DNA of 6,242 nucleotides. Source: Bacillota bacterium. Lineage in GTDB: Bacteria; Bacillota; Clostridia; Oscillospirales; Oscillospiraceae. The notes beneath the pieces are model-generated. The model did no database searches. It had not been told where the DNA came from and worked only from the letters and a program-made list of their open reading frames with translations. This document shows positions 5,572 to 6,242 of this stretch, in pieces (the stretch's first letter is position 1; the number at the start of each line of letters is the position of its first letter). Location of the stretch: positions 1 through 6,242 of the forward strand of contig JAEWML010000255.1 of assembly GCA_023393155.1 (NCBI GenBank). Reading direction: 5' to 3'. Position numbers and translations under genes: made by a program.

Positions 5572-6242
5572 ATGAACATTCGCTTTGACAACAGGGTGAT
5601 TCTCGTCACCGGCGGCACCGGGGGCATCGGCCTGTCCTACGCGGAGCTTGTGGGCACGCTTGGGGCCAAGGTGGCCGTTTGCGGCACAAATCCAAAAAAG
5701 CTGGAGGCGGCGCTGGAAAGCCTTCGGGCAAAGGGTATCTCCGCCTTCGGGGAAGCCTGCGACGTTTCCGACGCCGCCTCTTTGGAGCGCTTTGCCGCGC
5801 ACACGGAGGCCGCGCTGGGTCCCATTGACGTCTGGGTCAGCAACGCGGGCATTTACCCGCAGCACAGCATTATCGACACGACCGAAGAGGTGTGGGACCG
5901 GACGGTGGACACCAATTTGAAATCCGTTTATCTGGGCGCCCGCATCGGCTATCGCTTTATGAAGGACCGGGGCGGCGTGATGCTGCTGGCCTCTTCTTTT
6001 GCATCCCTGTTCCCCTCCGTCGGCAGCGGCGTGTACGCCGCTACCAAGTCCGCCATCAGCTCTATGGTCAAAACGCTGGCCGCCGAGCTGGCCCCCTATG
6101 GCATCCGCGTAAACGGGTATATCCCGGGGCTGATTAACACGGACATGAACCACGCCCTCATTGAAGAGCGAGGTGAACAGCTCCGCGCCCCCATTGCTTT
6201 GCAAACCTTTGGCGAAGCAATCGACGTAGCCTGGGCCATGGC
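5572..6242 (+). CDS. Short-chain dehydrogenase/reductase (classical SDR; 3' end outside window)
   Basis: The frame is open from the ATG at 5572 to the window edge: 223 codons of a family usually near 250, so only the C-terminus is missing. The protein is a soluble NAD(P)-dependent oxidoreductase with a Rossmann fold. Motifs in order are TGGTGGIG (13-20, cofactor-binding glycine loop), D64, NAG (91-93), catalytic Asn115, Ser142, Tyr155 and Lys159 (YAATK), and PG (185-186). The end of strand 2 reads CGTN (37-40), lacking the acidic residue typical of NAD-only enzymes and the usual Arg of NADP enzymes, so cofactor choice is open. AAAGGA (5559-5564) lies 7 nt before the ATG. Position after a GntP permease suggests it oxidises the imported hydroxy acid or reduces its keto form, for example as a gluconate 5-dehydrogenase-like enzyme. 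FabG-like or 3-hydroxybutyrate dehydrogenase activity is equally compatible with the sequence. Confidence 0.9.
   Translation, partial: MNIRFDNRVILVTGGTGGIGLSYAELVGTLGAKVAVCGTNPKKLEAALESLRAKGISAFGEACDVSDAASLERFAAHTEAALGPIDVWVSNAGIYPQHSIIDTTEEVWDRTVDTNLKSVYLGARIGYRFMKDRGGVMLLASSFASLFPSVGSGVYAATKSAISSMVKTLAAELAPYGIRVNGYIPGLINTDMNHALIEERGEQLRAPIALQTFGEAIDVAWAM

Noticed and set aside
5497..6204. 235-codon minus-strand open frame opposite the dehydrogenase
   Set aside because: It is the antisense shadow of an SDR whose full motif set is intact on the plus strand.

Overview
The window reads as chromosome from a Gram-positive bacterium of the class Clostridia, probably of the GC-rich gut Oscillospiraceae type. 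The grounds are GC-rich coding sequence with strong third-position GC, purine-rich AGGAG-type ribosome binding sites, AT-rich regulatory regions with vegetative (sigma-A-like) promoters, a 444-residue glucose-6-phosphate isomerase of Firmicutes type, and a tRNA gene with encoded CCA. This placement is inference; no 16S rRNA or other phylogenetic marker is present.

Left half, minus strand, transcribed right to left: a penicillin-binding-protein-type D-alanyl-D-alanine carboxypeptidase (1950-3068), glucose-6-phosphate isomerase pgi (502-1836), and the first 118 codons of a small P-loop NTPase of unknown role (1-355, running off the left edge). pgi has its own promoter (TATAAT box) and ends in a long GC-rich hairpin terminator. 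The P-loop gene has a separate promoter between that terminator and its start. These look like independent housekeeping units, not one operon.

Middle: a divergent intergenic region (3069-3375) rich in GCAAAT/ATTTGC repeats precedes a single plus-strand tRNA-Gly(CCC) gene with its own promoter and a 15-bp-stem terminator. About 530 bases of AT-rich, non-coding DNA follow.

Right half, plus strand: a GntP-family permease (4036-5454) followed by a classical short-chain dehydrogenase/reductase (5572 to the right edge, incomplete). Together they look like a substrate-inducible uptake and oxidation unit for a gluconate-like or other hydroxy acid. Control is unusually readable. A near-consensus promoter (TTGACA, 17 bp, TATTAT) has a palindromic operator, GTTCTCTATTATAGAAT, at the predicted transcription start. 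A second copy, ATTCTATATTATAGAAT, lies about 185 bp upstream, an arrangement that suggests a repressor and possibly DNA looping. The roughly 148-nt leader carries a near-complete Shine-Dalgarno sequence with no start codon beside it and a small hairpin. The permease-dehydrogenase spacer also has stable hairpins.

No CRISPR array, insertion sequence, phage gene or clearly new defence or biosynthetic system is visible. The most interesting material is the regulatory architecture upstream of the permease.
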